Part shown: piece by piece, positions 29,369 through 39,067 of the stretch
How the letters are laid out: every line of letters begins with the position of its first letter
How positions within the stretch are numbered: the first letter of the stretch is position 1
Assembly (NCBI RefSeq): GCF_030913655.1
Contig: NZ_CP133189.1
Coordinates: 62,001 to 126,000 of the forward strand
Source: Clostridium sp. MB40-C1
GTDB lineage: Bacteria > Bacillota > Clostridia > Clostridiales > Clostridiaceae
Direction: 5' to 3'
Length of the DNA: 64,000 nt
Notes under the pieces: generated by a model
Database searches by the model: none
Told to the model about the DNA's origin: nothing
The model's input: only the letters and a program-made list of their open reading frames with translations
Made by a program: the position numbers and the translations under genes

Positions 29369-29397
29369 TAAAAGTGCGGTAAGCCGCACTTTTTTTA
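29369..29397 (+). terminator. Rho-independent terminator after spoVR
   Basis: AAAAGTGCGG (29370-29379), loop TAAG, then CCGCACTTTT and a T run. It overlaps the stop end of the convergent germination gene. Confidence 0.92.
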
Positions 29398-30507
29398 ATA
29401 ATCTCCTCTTCCCATTCTGTCTATTTGTGTATTAACATTTACTATTATATTAGCTTCAGAGACTACTTTATCCCAGTCTGTTCCTGTATGTCTTCCAACT
29501 TTTGCAGCACCTATACTACCAAGGGACAGACAATCAATTTTATATTCTTTTTGCATTCTATTAATAAAATTATAGCACATAGTGGTTACTTCTTTGTTTA
29601 TATCATCTTTAAGTTTTTGCATTAATACAGGATTATTTGCAATGTTTTTATATAAAGTATTAGAAATCATATCTCCTTTAAGAGATAAATTAATATAAAA
29701 GGTGTATTTATCATTTTCTTTTTTACATGTAATGTCTCTTTTGGCTATAGCATAAAAGTCAATATATTCTTTAAAGCTTGTTTTTATAGAAATTATTCCT
29801 CTTACATCATTTTCTATTAACATATTTAATATTCTTGCTTCATCTATCCCTAATTTTTTTACTAATTTATCTTTTTTAAATATTGCAACACCAGTAATTT
29901 CAGGTTTCTGATCTTTTATTTCTACATAAGGAAGTACTAAAGTTCTTCCCTCTGCATCCATTCTTACATATATGTCCATTAATTTATAATTGTCAGAAAA
30001 AAAATTGAATTCCCTATTATTTTTTATAACGTCAGAAAGGTAATCTCCTGGATTAGAAAAGCCTTTCATATTTAGTCTTAAAATATCTTCCGATTTTCCT
30101 TTGCATACTGCAGAGACCGCTGTATCGTTTACGTTTGGGTTAGAGAATAGTATGTCAATTATATTTTCTAATCCAAAATTAGCTGTTTCTTCTGAAAATA
30201 TAAGTATTTTTTCAAGACCTAGTATAAATTTAAGGTCTAACTTAAGCTGGCGGTTTTGTCTTGATTGTCCTAAGGTTTTTCCAATACCTGTTTGAATTAT
30301 AATAGGTGTGGGCTTTTCTCCAGAAAAATTATATACAGCAATAGGAATACTATATTCAGGCGTAGTTCCGTTTTTATATGCAAGATCATATCCAACAGAA
30401 GAAGGGATTGTAAGCTGTTCTGCAGGAACAAAAGTTTTTCCTTTAATATAAAAAATATATAGTCCTACACATGTAATAAAGATAATAAAAAACTTTTTAT
30501 TACTCAT
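29395..30507 (-). CDS. Ger(x)C family spore germination protein (C subunit)
   Basis: 370 aa. It carries the GerC domains: KILIFSEETANFGLENIIDILFSNPNVND in the middle, and a C-terminal YKIDCLSLGSIGAAKVGRHTGTDWDKVVSEANIIVNVNTQI that is diagnostic. Canonical GerC proteins are lipoproteins. Here the N-terminal helix (FFIIFITCVGLYIFY) has a Cys at 13, but the preceding F-I-T is a poor lipobox, so anchoring may be by the helix. It is the third gene of a receptor operon, 9 nt after the B gene. Confidence 0.9.
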   Translation of the reverse strand: MSNKKFFIIFITCVGLYIFYIKGKTFVPAEQLTIPSSVGYDLAYKNGTTPEYSIPIAVYNFSGEKPTPIIIQTGIGKTLGQSRQNRQLKLDLKFILGLEKILIFSEETANFGLENIIDILFSNPNVNDTAVSAVCKGKSEDILRLNMKGFSNPGDYLSDVIKNNREFNFFSDNYKLMDIYVRMDAEGRTLVLPYVEIKDQKPEITGVAIFKKDKLVKKLGIDEARILNMLIENDVRGIISIKTSFKEYIDFYAIAKRDITCKKENDKYTFYINLSLKGDMISNTLYKNIANNPVLMQKLKDDINKEVTTMCYNFINRMQKEYKIDCLSLGSIGAAKVGRHTGTDWDKVVSEANIIVNVNTQIDRMGRGDY

Positions 30508-30516
30508 TTAATCACC

Positions 30517-31620
30517 TTAATTTATATTCACCTTTCTTTTAGAAAAAGTCTTGTTTTTTATATAAATTATAATAGATATTATAGAGATAAACACAACATT
30601 ATATATGGTGAAAAATATAGATATAGCATCTAAGGCATTTTTGTAAGAATCTAAACTTATTAGCCATAAGGAACTTAATGTACATAGGAAATATAAAAAT
30701 ATTAAAATAAATGTTCTATTTATATTTGTAATGTTATTCATTATTAAAGAGGCAGTAAAGGAATGCCCAGAAAGAACAATAAATACTGCAAAGGTCCAAA
30801 CAAACATAAAGATATATCGAAAGTTATTAACTATGGGTAGATTTATACTTTCAAAAACTAATATAAAGGACCAAAAGCTTTTAGGAATTATATCTATACC
30901 CAAATAATATATGGTTATAAAAACTGCCCATACCCATATTAAGCTACTTATTAATAAGGCAATAAAGCTTGATTTTTTTATATTAACAGTATCTTTAGCA
31001 AAAGGATGTATTAAAAGTAGATTTTCAAAGCCTAAATAATAATAAAAGGTAAGAAAACTTGAATGAATTATATTTGTCATACCTGAGCCAAATATAGGTT
31101 GTATGTTAAATAATCTTCCGTATTTTAAAGCAGCTGTTGAAAAAAGCATTATTGATACTAATAAATAGGAATTTATTTGAGCTAGTGTTGCCAAAGATTC
31201 CAGTCCTCTATAAGCTGCATAAATACTTACAGCTATTAATATTATGACTACTTTTACAGGAGTTAAAAAAGCTACAAAATATATTCTTGAAATTTTTATC
31301 AAATCAGTGGATATAGTAATTACAAAGATAATCCATTGGAGACCATAAATGAAATTGAAAATATTTCCTAAAATCTCACCAAAACATTTCCTACTTAAAC
31401 TTAAAATATTATCATCAGGATATTTTTTTATTATGAAGTTAGCTACAATTATAATATAAAGCGGATAAATTAACCCTATGATAGAAGAAATCCAAGCATC
31501 TTGTTCAGCAAATTTAATTAGTGAATTAGGGGAACGTAAAAGTCCAGGACCAATTGCAAATCCCATAAGGAGTCCAACTAATTGTGAAGAGGTTAAATAT
31601 TTTTTATCTTTATTATTCAT
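30517..31620 (-). CDS. GerAB/GerKB family germination permease (B subunit)
   Basis: 367 aa with about 10 membrane helices, APC-superfamily fold. It opens with YLTSSQLVGLLMGFAIGPGLLRSPNSLIKFAEQDAWIS, the ligand-binding first helix of GerAB-type proteins, and contains IYAAYRGLESLATLAQI. The B subunit binds the germinant inside the spore membrane. The gene overlaps the A-subunit stop by 4 nt (ATGA), so translation is coupled. The germinant cannot be read from sequence. Confidence 0.92.
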   Translation of the reverse strand: MNNKDKKYLTSSQLVGLLMGFAIGPGLLRSPNSLIKFAEQDAWISSIIGLIYPLYIIIVANFIIKKYPDDNILSLSRKCFGEILGNIFNFIYGLQWIIFVITISTDLIKISRIYFVAFLTPVKVVIILIAVSIYAAYRGLESLATLAQINSYLLVSIMLFSTAALKYGRLFNIQPIFGSGMTNIIHSSFLTFYYYLGFENLLLIHPFAKDTVNIKKSSFIALLISSLIWVWAVFITIYYLGIDIIPKSFWSFILVFESINLPIVNNFRYIFMFVWTFAVFIVLSGHSFTASLIMNNITNINRTFILIFLYFLCTLSSLWLISLDSYKNALDAISIFFTIYNVVFISIISIIIYIKNKTFSKRKVNIN

Positions 31621-33122
31621 GTATTCTTATTTTTCCTCCATATTTTTTTCCTGAAATCTGTTTGGCGTTTAGGATTATTATTTGGTATTGATTTAGGATT
31701 TTGATTCATCATCCACAAAGGAGCTCTTATGAATATATCTTTCAAATCGCTACCATAAAATGCAAAGTAAGATACCCCAAAGCTTTTCATGGAAGATAAA
31801 ATGATTAATATAGAAAACAATCCAATACTTATACCAAAGAATCCCATAGCATTTGCAAGAAATAGCATAGGAAATCTTAAAAATCTTATACTTAAAGACA
31901 TCTCATAATTAGGAATTAAAAAAGTAGCTATAACAGAAATACCTACTATAAGAAGAGTAGTTGGACTTACAATTTTTGAATCTATGGCAGTATTCCCTAT
32001 AATGATACCTCCTACTATACTCAAAGTTCCTGTAATTTTGGGAGGCAATCTTAGTCCACCTTCTCTTAAAAACTCTACTACTAATTCCATAGAGAGTATC
32101 TCAAGAAAAGGGGGAAGAGCTATTCCTTTTCTAAACTCAATTACAGGAGTTATAAAATTAATAGGAATAAGTTCTATATTGTAACTTATAAGTGTTAAAT
32201 AAGTGGGAGATAATGTTATTACTAAAAATACTGCTAACATTCTTAAAATTCTAGAAAATGATGATACTAATGTTCTTTCGTCATAATCTTCTACAGCTTG
32301 AAAAAAGTCAAAAAATAAAGCGGGAACTGTTAAAACATAAGGGGTTCCATTTAATAAAATAGCAATTTTTCCCTCCATAATATTAGCTTTTATCCTATCA
32401 GGTCTTTCGCTACCAAAAGCTTGAGGGAAAGGAGAAAAAGGATGGTCTTCTATGTATTGTTCAAGCATTCCTGTATCAATTATAGAATCGATATCTATAA
32501 TTTGAATTCTTCTTCTTAATTCACCTAAAATATTTTTATCAACTATATCATCAATGTAAATTAAAGCTAAATCTGTTTGAGATCTTCTGCCTATTTTATA
32601 ATTCTCTATAGATAAGTTCTTGTCTGTTATTTTTCTGCGAAGAATGCTTATGTTAGTTTGAATGTTTTCAACAAAACCTTCTCTGGAACCTCTTATTGCA
32701 GATTCATTTATTGGGTCTGAAATACTTCTTTGTGCCCAACCTGCTGTATCTGCTATTATAAAATCTTCCAATGTGTCAATAAAAATCACAACTTTACCTA
32801 ATTTTAATGAATCTACAGCAGAATTAAGATCTGTTTTAATTATAGTATTACACATAGGAATATATTTTCTGCATATGTATTCACCACTTAATGTAGTAGG
32901 AGAAATTTCTTCATCTATTTTAAGCATAAGTGGAGCTAATATATCTTTATCAATTAAACCTTTATCACTTAAACTATCTATATATATAATACATGCAAGT
33001 AAAGGATTGATTTTTCCTATATAAAATTTTTTAATAACTAAAGGCATTTTATAGCCAGCATTAGAAAAAATAAAGTTTATATTTTCTTCTAGATTAGTTT
33101 TAATAAAACTGTCTTTAATCAC
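31617..33122 (-). CDS. GerAA/GerKA family spore germination protein (A subunit)
   Basis: 501 aa, GTG start with AGGTGAT upstream. A soluble N-terminal part (about 1-270) includes the conserved SDPINESAIRGSREGFVENIQTNISILRRKI; five or so membrane helices follow (about 285-460), with EFRKGIALPPFLEILSMELVVEFLREGGLRLP. It assembles with B and C as a nutrient receptor in the inner spore membrane. It is first in this three-gene operon and divergent from the glycosyltransferase gene. Confidence 0.93.
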   Translation of the reverse strand: MIKDSFIKTNLEENINFIFSNAGYKMPLVIKKFYIGKINPLLACIIYIDSLSDKGLIDKDILAPLMLKIDEEISPTTLSGEYICRKYIPMCNTIIKTDLNSAVDSLKLGKVVIFIDTLEDFIIADTAGWAQRSISDPINESAIRGSREGFVENIQTNISILRRKITDKNLSIENYKIGRRSQTDLALIYIDDIVDKNILGELRRRIQIIDIDSIIDTGMLEQYIEDHPFSPFPQAFGSERPDRIKANIMEGKIAILLNGTPYVLTVPALFFDFFQAVEDYDERTLVSSFSRILRMLAVFLVITLSPTYLTLISYNIELIPINFITPVIEFRKGIALPPFLEILSMELVVEFLREGGLRLPPKITGTLSIVGGIIIGNTAIDSKIVSPTTLLIVGISVIATFLIPNYEMSLSIRFLRFPMLFLANAMGFFGISIGLFSILIILSSMKSFGVSYFAFYGSDLKDIFIRAPLWMMNQNPKSIPNNNPKRQTDFRKKIWRKNKNT

Positions 33123-33289
33123 AAGGCATCACCTAAGTATATTATTTGTTGAATATGAAATTATATACAGCTTTATTGTGAATTTAAGGTGAATTTAATG
33201 AATAATTAAGGTTATCTTGTTATAATATTTATGGGTAAAAGGAAGAATATAGTTAAGCATGATTTTTACTATGAAAAGGAGCCTTAAAT

Positions 33290-34354
33290 ATGCCAACTAT
33301 AAATATGCTTTCTTCAGCTGATAGAGTTAAAGGTCATGGAGTTTTATCAGCTTATATTGAACAAGTTGATCTTGTGAAATATGGTTTAGCAGGTTACTAT
33401 GATGTAATGATTAACAAAAATAAGCTAAGTGACATAATGCATTATCATACTATAGATTTAAAGTTTTTTTTAAGTATGCCTTTCGCTAAATTAAAAGGAA
33501 CGACTGTTGCTTATGTACATTTTATTCCAGAAACTATAGAGGATAGCTTAAAACTTCCGAGAGTTTTTAGGAAAATTTTCTATAGGTACATCATAAGTTT
33601 TTATAAACATATGGATTATTTAGTTGTTGTAAATCCTTACTTTAAAGCAATTCTTCAAAAAAGATATAAAATTGATAAAAATAAAATATATTATATACCT
33701 AATTTTGTATCAGAAAGTAATTTTTATAGATATACACAAGATAAAAAAAATAAAATTAGAAATAAAATGAAAATACAAGAAGATAAATTTGTAGTTTTAG
33801 GTGTAGGTCAAGTACAAAATAGAAAAGGTGTTCTTGATTTTATAAAAGTTGCAGAGAATTTTCCTGATATACAGTTTTTGTGGGCAGGAGGATTTTCTTT
33901 TGGACCAATAACTGATGGATATAATAAATTAAAAAAAATTGTTGATAATCCACCAAGTAACGTGAAATTTTTGGGGATTATTGAAAGAGAAAAAATGAAT
34001 GATATTTATAATATATCAGATATGCTATTTTTACCATCTTATCAAGAATTGTTTCCTATGGCAGTATTAGAAGCTATATCTGTTTCTTTGCCTATATTAT
34101 TGAGAGATTGTGATTTGTACAAAGATATATTGTTTGATTATTATTTAAAGGGAAAGAATGTTAAAGATTTTGAAAATATAATTGATAGGTTAAAAGATAA
34201 AGGAGAATTTTATAAAGAAAGCTGTTATAAATCAGAAAAATGTCATAAATTTTATTCAAAAGAACATGTTTTAAAAATGTGGAAAAAATTCTATGATGAA
34301 ATAATAAGAAGAAAGGAGGAAATTAATAAAAAACATATTAAAGAGGGACATTAA
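33290..34354 (+). CDS. Glycosyltransferase family 4 protein
   Basis: 354 aa, GT-B fold. The C-terminal nucleotide-sugar half shows KFVVLGVGQVQNRKGVLDFI, FLWAGGFSFG, VKFLGII, and the E-x7-E motif in YQELFPMAVLEAISVSLPI. The N-terminal acceptor half has an MHYHTIDLK-like segment and a membrane-proximal basic stretch. Downstream, 33 nt away, lies a flippase-like membrane protein, so the pair likely makes and handles a lipid-linked glycan or glycolipid. Donor and acceptor unknown. AAGGAG precedes ATG. Confidence 0.88.
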   Translation: MPTINMLSSADRVKGHGVLSAYIEQVDLVKYGLAGYYDVMINKNKLSDIMHYHTIDLKFFLSMPFAKLKGTTVAYVHFIPETIEDSLKLPRVFRKIFYRYIISFYKHMDYLVVVNPYFKAILQKRYKIDKNKIYYIPNFVSESNFYRYTQDKKNKIRNKMKIQEDKFVVLGVGQVQNRKGVLDFIKVAENFPDIQFLWAGGFSFGPITDGYNKLKKIVDNPPSNVKFLGIIEREKMNDIYNISDMLFLPSYQELFPMAVLEAISVSLPILLRDCDLYKDILFDYYLKGKNVKDFENIIDRLKDKGEFYKESCYKSEKCHKFYSKEHVLKMWKKFYDEIIRRKEEINKKHIKEGH

Positions 34355-34386
34355 TAGAAATTTTTAATATACTAGAGGGGTTTTAA

Positions 34387-35400
34387 ATGAAAAATAAAAT
34401 TTTTAATATAGGAGTAATAGTATTATCAACTGTAATGCTTTTATATTTTGCAGTATTTTCAAAAGGACTTAATAATTTAAAATATCAACTGAAAAGTTTA
34501 AATCATTTTTGGATTTTATTAGCTGTTTTAGCGATGATTATATATTGGGTAATTGAAAGCGTTGTATTAAATGTCTTTACAAAATTTTTGGGATTTAATC
34601 AGAAAATGAGAGATTCTTTTAAAATAAGTATGGTAGGACAATTTTTTAATTCTATTACTCCTTTTGCTTCAGGAGGACAGCCGGCGCAACTTTACTTTAT
34701 GACAAAGAAGGATATCAATGGGGGAAGTGCCACTTCTATATTAATGATGAAGTTAATTGTATATCAATCAGTATTGACCATATATTCTTTAATAGCTATT
34801 GTATTAAAATATAGGTTTTTTAAAAGGAATTTGTCTAATTTTTTCTCTATATCTATTATAGGATTTTTGATAAATACATTAATTATATTGTTTTTGCTTC
34901 TTGCTTCTACAAAGAGAGAATTAGCAGAAAAAATCTTAAAAGGAATCCTAAAATTTTTACATAAAATACACCTAATTAAGAATGTAGATAAAACTTTAAA
35001 AAAGTTAGATGAAGAAATTTATAGTTTTCATAATAATGCAGTAGAGATGAGTAAGAATATAGTCCTTCTTATAAAATGTACAATTTTAACTTTTGTTCAG
35101 TTAACTGTTTATTTCATAATACCTTATTTTATATATAGAGGGTTTAATTTTAATTCTGCAAGTTTATGGAATATGGTGTCAGCTGAAACTTTTTTAAATA
35201 TGATAGTATCTGTTATACCACTACCAGGTGCAGCAGGAGGCTCGGAAGGTGGATTTTACCTTTTATTCAGCTTGTTTTTTACTAAAGAAACCATAATGGC
35301 TGCATTGCTTTTATGGAGAATAATAACTTATTATTCCTGCATAGCAGTAGGAAGTATTTTTACAGTAACAAGAAGTGGAAAACTAGTAACTAATCAATAA
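34387..35400 (+). CDS. Lysylphosphatidylglycerol synthase TM-region / flippase-like (YbhN, UPF0104) protein
   Basis: 337 aa, about 8 membrane helices. Family landmarks are FFNSITPFASGGQPAQLYFM near residue 90 and SVIPLPGAAGGSEGGFYLLF near 280, matching the UPF0104/LPG_synthase_TM family. It lacks the cytosolic aminoacyl transferase part of MprF, so it is a flippase-like protein only. It lies just after a glycosyltransferase, suggesting transport of its lipid product. A terminator follows. Confidence 0.88.
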   Translation: MKNKIFNIGVIVLSTVMLLYFAVFSKGLNNLKYQLKSLNHFWILLAVLAMIIYWVIESVVLNVFTKFLGFNQKMRDSFKISMVGQFFNSITPFASGGQPAQLYFMTKKDINGGSATSILMMKLIVYQSVLTIYSLIAIVLKYRFFKRNLSNFFSISIIGFLINTLIILFLLLASTKRELAEKILKGILKFLHKIHLIKNVDKTLKKLDEEIYSFHNNAVEMSKNIVLLIKCTILTFVQLTVYFIIPYFIYRGFNFNSASLWNMVSAETFLNMIVSVIPLPGAAGGSEGGFYLLFSLFFTKETIMAALLLWRIITYYSCIAVGSIFTVTRSGKLVTNQ

Positions 35401-35410
35401 GGAATATAAT

Positions 35411-35456
35411 AAGGTGTCAAATAAGTAGATATTCTATTTTATTTGACACCTTTAAT
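35411..35456 (+). terminator. Rho-independent terminator
   Basis: AAGGTGTCAAAT (35411-35422) pairs with ATTTGACACCTT (35441-35452), and TTAATTT follows. The inner TAGA and TCTA extend the stem. Confidence 0.8.
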
Positions 35457-35563
35457 TTATAAGGTTATATAATAATTTTAAGATTATATATAGTAGATGG
35501 GTTTTATAAATTTATATTTATTAAGTAAAAGTCCTCAAAAATTTTATTATGAATAATATATAA

Positions 35564-35833
35564 CTAAAGTATCTTATAAAGTTTTTCGTATTCCATATTG
35601 CAGGAACCAGTTTGAGCTTCATCTGCACAATATATTCTTTCAACATAAAAATATTCATCATCTTTCTTATAAATAGCTTTAAAGGCTTTATCATCTTCTA
35701 TTATTGTAACTATTGTATATTCATCTTTATTTATCAAAGTTTGAGAAGAATCTAGTATATTACTATCATTAATTAATTCTAATTTTACATTTCCCTCTTG
35801 GATACTTTTAATTATTTCTTCAATATTTTTCAT
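35564..35833 (-). CDS. Small hypothetical protein
   Basis: 89 aa, acidic, no signal or membrane segment. The pattern is two short helices then strands (EYTIVTIIEDDKAFKAIYKKDDEYFYVERIYC), with two Cys residues near the C-terminus (IYCADEAQTGSCNMEYEKLY). AAGGAGG stands at good distance before the ATG, so I think it is real. No family recognised, and its neighbours, in opposite orientation, give no clue. Confidence 0.7.
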   Translation of the reverse strand: MKNIEEIIKSIQEGNVKLELINDSNILDSSQTLINKDEYTIVTIIEDDKAFKAIYKKDDEYFYVERIYCADEAQTGSCNMEYEKLYKIL

Positions 35834-36046
35834 TATTTATTCCTCCTTAATATATAAGATAATAATTATCTTTAAATAATTATTACAATTTAAAATATTA
35901 TAGCATATATAAAATATAATGTCATTAAGACTAAAAAAAATTCAGACAATTAATTAAATATGATTTTTATAATGTGGATAAAAAAGCTTAATAAGTAGAA
36001 AATAAGAATGTATTTGTATTAATGAAATTGAGAGAGGCGAGACAAT

Positions 36047-36946
36047 ATGAAAGAGAAATTCATAAAAAATTTGCAGGGAAATAAGATAATAGAAGAAACT
36101 TTTATGGTTATGAAAAAATTAAAAACAAGTGAAGATGGACTAATAGCTTTTATTGGTGATAGAAGTGGGGATATAAAAAGTATTATTAGTGACAATGAGA
36201 ATATTTTAAAGGTAGGAGATGTAATTAAAGTAAGGGCTATAATTGAAAATGAAATTATGAGAGTTGAGGCCTTTCAAAAAATAGAAGAATATGATATACA
36301 GGATTTTCTTCCAACTATAGATAAAGATATAGATGAAATTATGAATGAAATAAAGGATTTATCAGATTTAGAATTTAAAAGTATTGAAGCTAGAACTTTA
36401 GATGAATATTTTTTTGGTAATGATAAATTTATAAATAGGTTCAAAAAAGGTATAGGAGGTCTTAGACAACATCATAATTATATAGGAGGGCTTGCAGAAC
36501 ATACATTAAATGTTATGTATCTTGCTAGAACTTTAGCTTATAGATATGATTCTAGATATAAAGAAATTGCTATATTAGGTGCAAAACTTCATGATATAGG
36601 CAAGATTGAAGAGTACTATACTAATGGACCTTTTGATGTAACAATAAGAGGAGATATGGAAGGTCATATAGTTATTGGAGTTACTATGTTAGAAGAAGCA
36701 TTTAATGCAAAAAAAGATATTTATAGTGAAGATTTTAAAAGTAGAATAAAAGGCTGTATGGTTCAGCATCATGGAAAAGTTGAATATGGCTCACCTAAAG
36801 GGGCAAATATGGAGGAGTCATTTATTGTAAATTTTGCAGATAGTATAGATGCAGTAATGAATAAAATAAGTCAGATAAAAGAAGGTACAGAGGTTAATGC
36901 TTGGTCTCAGTATGACAGAAGAATTGGAACAAAGTTATTTTTATAA
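36047..36946 (+). CDS. YhaM-like 3'-5' exoribonuclease, OB-fold plus HD domain
   Basis: 299 aa. An N-terminal OB-fold nucleic-acid binding region (about 10-85) is followed by an HD phosphohydrolase domain. Metal residues are visible in GGLRQHHNYIGGLAEHTLNV, AKLHDIGKIEE, MVQHHGKVEYGSPKG and NFADSIDAVMNKI. This order matches Bacillus YhaM, which trims RNA ends. It is shorter than YhaM of Bacillus (about 314 aa) by only a little. The start has GAGAGGCGA before it. Single gene ahead of lemA. Confidence 0.85.
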   Translation: MKEKFIKNLQGNKIIEETFMVMKKLKTSEDGLIAFIGDRSGDIKSIISDNENILKVGDVIKVRAIIENEIMRVEAFQKIEEYDIQDFLPTIDKDIDEIMNEIKDLSDLEFKSIEARTLDEYFFGNDKFINRFKKGIGGLRQHHNYIGGLAEHTLNVMYLARTLAYRYDSRYKEIAILGAKLHDIGKIEEYYTNGPFDVTIRGDMEGHIVIGVTMLEEAFNAKKDIYSEDFKSRIKGCMVQHHGKVEYGSPKGANMEESFIVNFADSIDAVMNKISQIKEGTEVNAWSQYDRRIGTKLFL

Positions 36947-37048
36947 TGGAACTTTTAAAATAGAGTCTATATTTATTTTAAGTATGAATTATGAGACAAC
37001 TTAAAGGCATATTATTAATATAATTAAATATTTATATGGAGGAATAAA

Positions 37049-37618
37049 ATGAAGAAATCATTAAGAACATTGCTTATAGTTTTAGGTATACTAATTTTAA
37101 TAGCTTTTCCTATAATAGGTGGCTACAATAAAATGGTGACTTTAGAGCAAACGGTGAAAAGGTCAGAATCAAACATAGATACACAACTTCAAAGGAGAAA
37201 TGATCTTATTCCTAATTTGGTAAGTACAGTAAAAGGGTATGCATCTCAAGAAAAAGAAATATTTACTGAGATAGCAAATGCTAGAGCAAAATTAAATGGG
37301 GCTGGTAGTGTAAAAGAAAAAGCAAATGCAGATAGTGAGCTGACTTCAGCTTTATCTAGATTATTAGTAGTTGTAGAGAGATATCCAGATTTAAAGTCTA
37401 GTACGAACTTTAAAGATTTAACTGTAGCTTTAGAAGGAACAGAAAATAGGATAAATTTGGCTAGACAGGATTACAACAAGAATGTGGATAATTATAATAG
37501 TACTATAAAAAGATTTCCTAATTCAGTAGTAGCAAGTGTATTTAGATTTGATACTAAAGAATATTATAAAGCAGCAGAAGGCGCAAAAGATGTTCCAAAA
37601 GTAGATTTTACAAAATGA
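37049..37618 (+). CDS. lemA: LemA family protein
   Basis: 189 aa. An N-terminal membrane helix (TLLIVLGILILIAFPII) is followed by the coiled LemA domain: YNKMVTLEQTVKRSESNIDTQLQRRNDLIPNLVSTVKGYASQEKEIFTEIANARAKL and a C-terminal FPNSVVASVFRFDTKEYYKA. The extracytoplasmic function is unknown. LemA genes commonly stand directly before a TPM-domain gene; here that partner follows only after a 1.6-kb transposon remnant. GGAGG precedes the ATG. Confidence 0.93.
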   Translation: MKKSLRTLLIVLGILILIAFPIIGGYNKMVTLEQTVKRSESNIDTQLQRRNDLIPNLVSTVKGYASQEKEIFTEIANARAKLNGAGSVKEKANADSELTSALSRLLVVVERYPDLKSSTNFKDLTVALEGTENRINLARQDYNKNVDNYNSTIKRFPNSVVASVFRFDTKEYYKAAEGAKDVPKVDFTK

Positions 37619-37665
37619 ATTAAATCTACAGTTATATTTAAAGAGAATAATTAGATTTGAACTTG

Positions 37666-37890
37666 TTGTATGAGCTTAGCAAGATAAATTCTGCAAAATC
37701 AATTAAAAGAACAACTCAAACATTAAGAATTTTGAATAAGAATTGGAAATTAAAACCACATCATACTGGCTCAAAAGGATAGAGATATTATTCAGGAGAC
37801 CCATTTGAAATAATAACTGTATTTAGTTGCAGATTGCAAGGTAAAAGAGCAAACAAGGCTAGAAAAACGGTAAAGGAGTTAATTGAGTAA
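37666..37890 (+). pseudogene. IS607-type TnpA serine recombinase remnant (internally deleted)
   Basis: The frame reads YELSKINSAKSIKRTTQTLR, then KLKPHHTGSKG, stop (TAG 37780-37782), RYYS. This is the MerR-like DNA-binding N-terminus of IS607 TnpA. Immediately after it the same frame reads FEIITVFSCRLQGKRANKAR ending in KELIE and a stop at 37888, the C-terminal tail of the same family. The whole catalytic resolvase core between them is gone. The tail stop overlaps the tnpB start region, the normal IS607 tnpA-tnpB arrangement. Confidence 0.8.
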
Positions 37891-39067
37891 GATGATTAAA
37901 GGTATTAAAGTTATGCTTATCCCAAATAACAAGCAGGGAAGTAAATTGTTTCAATGTGCAGGAGTATCAAGATTTGCTTATAATTGGACACTTGCAAAAC
38001 AACAAGAGAATTATAAAAATGGCTATAAACTTATTAAAGATAAAGATTTGAGAAAAGAATTTACAAAGCTAAAGAAAACAGAAGAATTTAAGTGGTTAAA
38101 TCAATATTCAAATAACACTGCTAAACAAGCTATTAAAGATGCATGTGACGCCTATAATAAATTTTTCAAAGGATATAGTCAATTCCCACGATTTAAAAGC
38201 AGAAAAAAATCAGCACCTAAATTCTATCAAGATACTGATAAAATACAATTTACTGGTACATATGTAAAATTAGAAAAACTTACTGAGAGCAGAAAGAAAA
38301 ATAAGCAAAAATTTAATTGGATTAGGTTATCAGAATGTGACAGAATACCTTATGGTGAAGATATTAAATATATTAATCCTAGAGTTAGTTTTAATGGTGT
38401 TAATTGGTGGATTTCTGTTGGGGTTGAAGTGGCAGATAATATAGATGTGCCAACTAACGAAGGTATAGGAATTGACTTAGGTTTGAAAAATTTAGCAATA
38501 TGTTCTGATATAGATAAACATTATAAAAATATTAATAAAACTAAAAAAGTTAAAAAGATAAAAAAGAAATTACGTAGGTTGCAACGTAAAATCTCAAGAA
38601 AATATGAAATAAATAGAGAAGGGAGGAGTTACAAGAAAACTAGCAACATAAAAAAGTTAGAAAATAAATTAAGAAAAATGAACTTAAGGCTTAATGGCAT
38701 ACGTCATAATTATTTACATCAAACAACAACTGAAATAGTAAACAGAAAACCAATGTTTATTGTTTTAGAGGATTTAAATGTAAAAGGTATGATTAAGAAT
38801 AAGCACCTAGCAAAATCAATTCAAGAGCAGTGTTTTTATGAATTTTATAGACAAATAGAATATAAATGCTTATGGAATAACATAAAATTCATAATTGCAG
38901 ATAGATTTTATCCTTCAAGTAAAACATGTTCATCATGTGGAGCAATAAAGAAAACTTTAAAGTTATCTGATAGAGTTTATAAATGCGAATGTGGGCTTGT
39001 AATTGATAGAGATAAAAATGCTAGTATTAATCTTATGAAGTATGGTCAATTAGCGATTAATCAATAA
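37883..39067 (+). CDS. tnpB: RNA-guided endonuclease TnpB (IS607-associated)
   Basis: 394 aa, full-length. An N-terminal HTH_OrfB domain (MLIPNNKQGSKLFQCAGVSRFAYNW) is followed by a RuvC-like nuclease with catalytic Asp in GIDLGLKNLA (about residue 198), Glu in VLEDLNVKGM (about 296) and Asp in IDRDKNASIN (375/377), and a four-Cys zinc finger (KTCSSCG; YKCECG). All key residues are present. Start is TTG 37883 or ATG 37892. Proteins of this family cut DNA guided by an RNA from the 3' end of the element. Here tnpA is broken, so the element cannot move itself. Confidence 0.93.
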   Translation: MSKMIKGIKVMLIPNNKQGSKLFQCAGVSRFAYNWTLAKQQENYKNGYKLIKDKDLRKEFTKLKKTEEFKWLNQYSNNTAKQAIKDACDAYNKFFKGYSQFPRFKSRKKSAPKFYQDTDKIQFTGTYVKLEKLTESRKKNKQKFNWIRLSECDRIPYGEDIKYINPRVSFNGVNWWISVGVEVADNIDVPTNEGIGIDLGLKNLAICSDIDKHYKNINKTKKVKKIKKKLRRLQRKISRKYEINREGRSYKKTSNIKKLENKLRKMNLRLNGIRHNYLHQTTTEIVNRKPMFIVLEDLNVKGMIKNKHLAKSIQEQCFYEFYRQIEYKCLWNNIKFIIADRFYPSSKTCSSCGAIKKTLKLSDRVYKCECGLVIDRDKNASINLMKYGQLAINQ

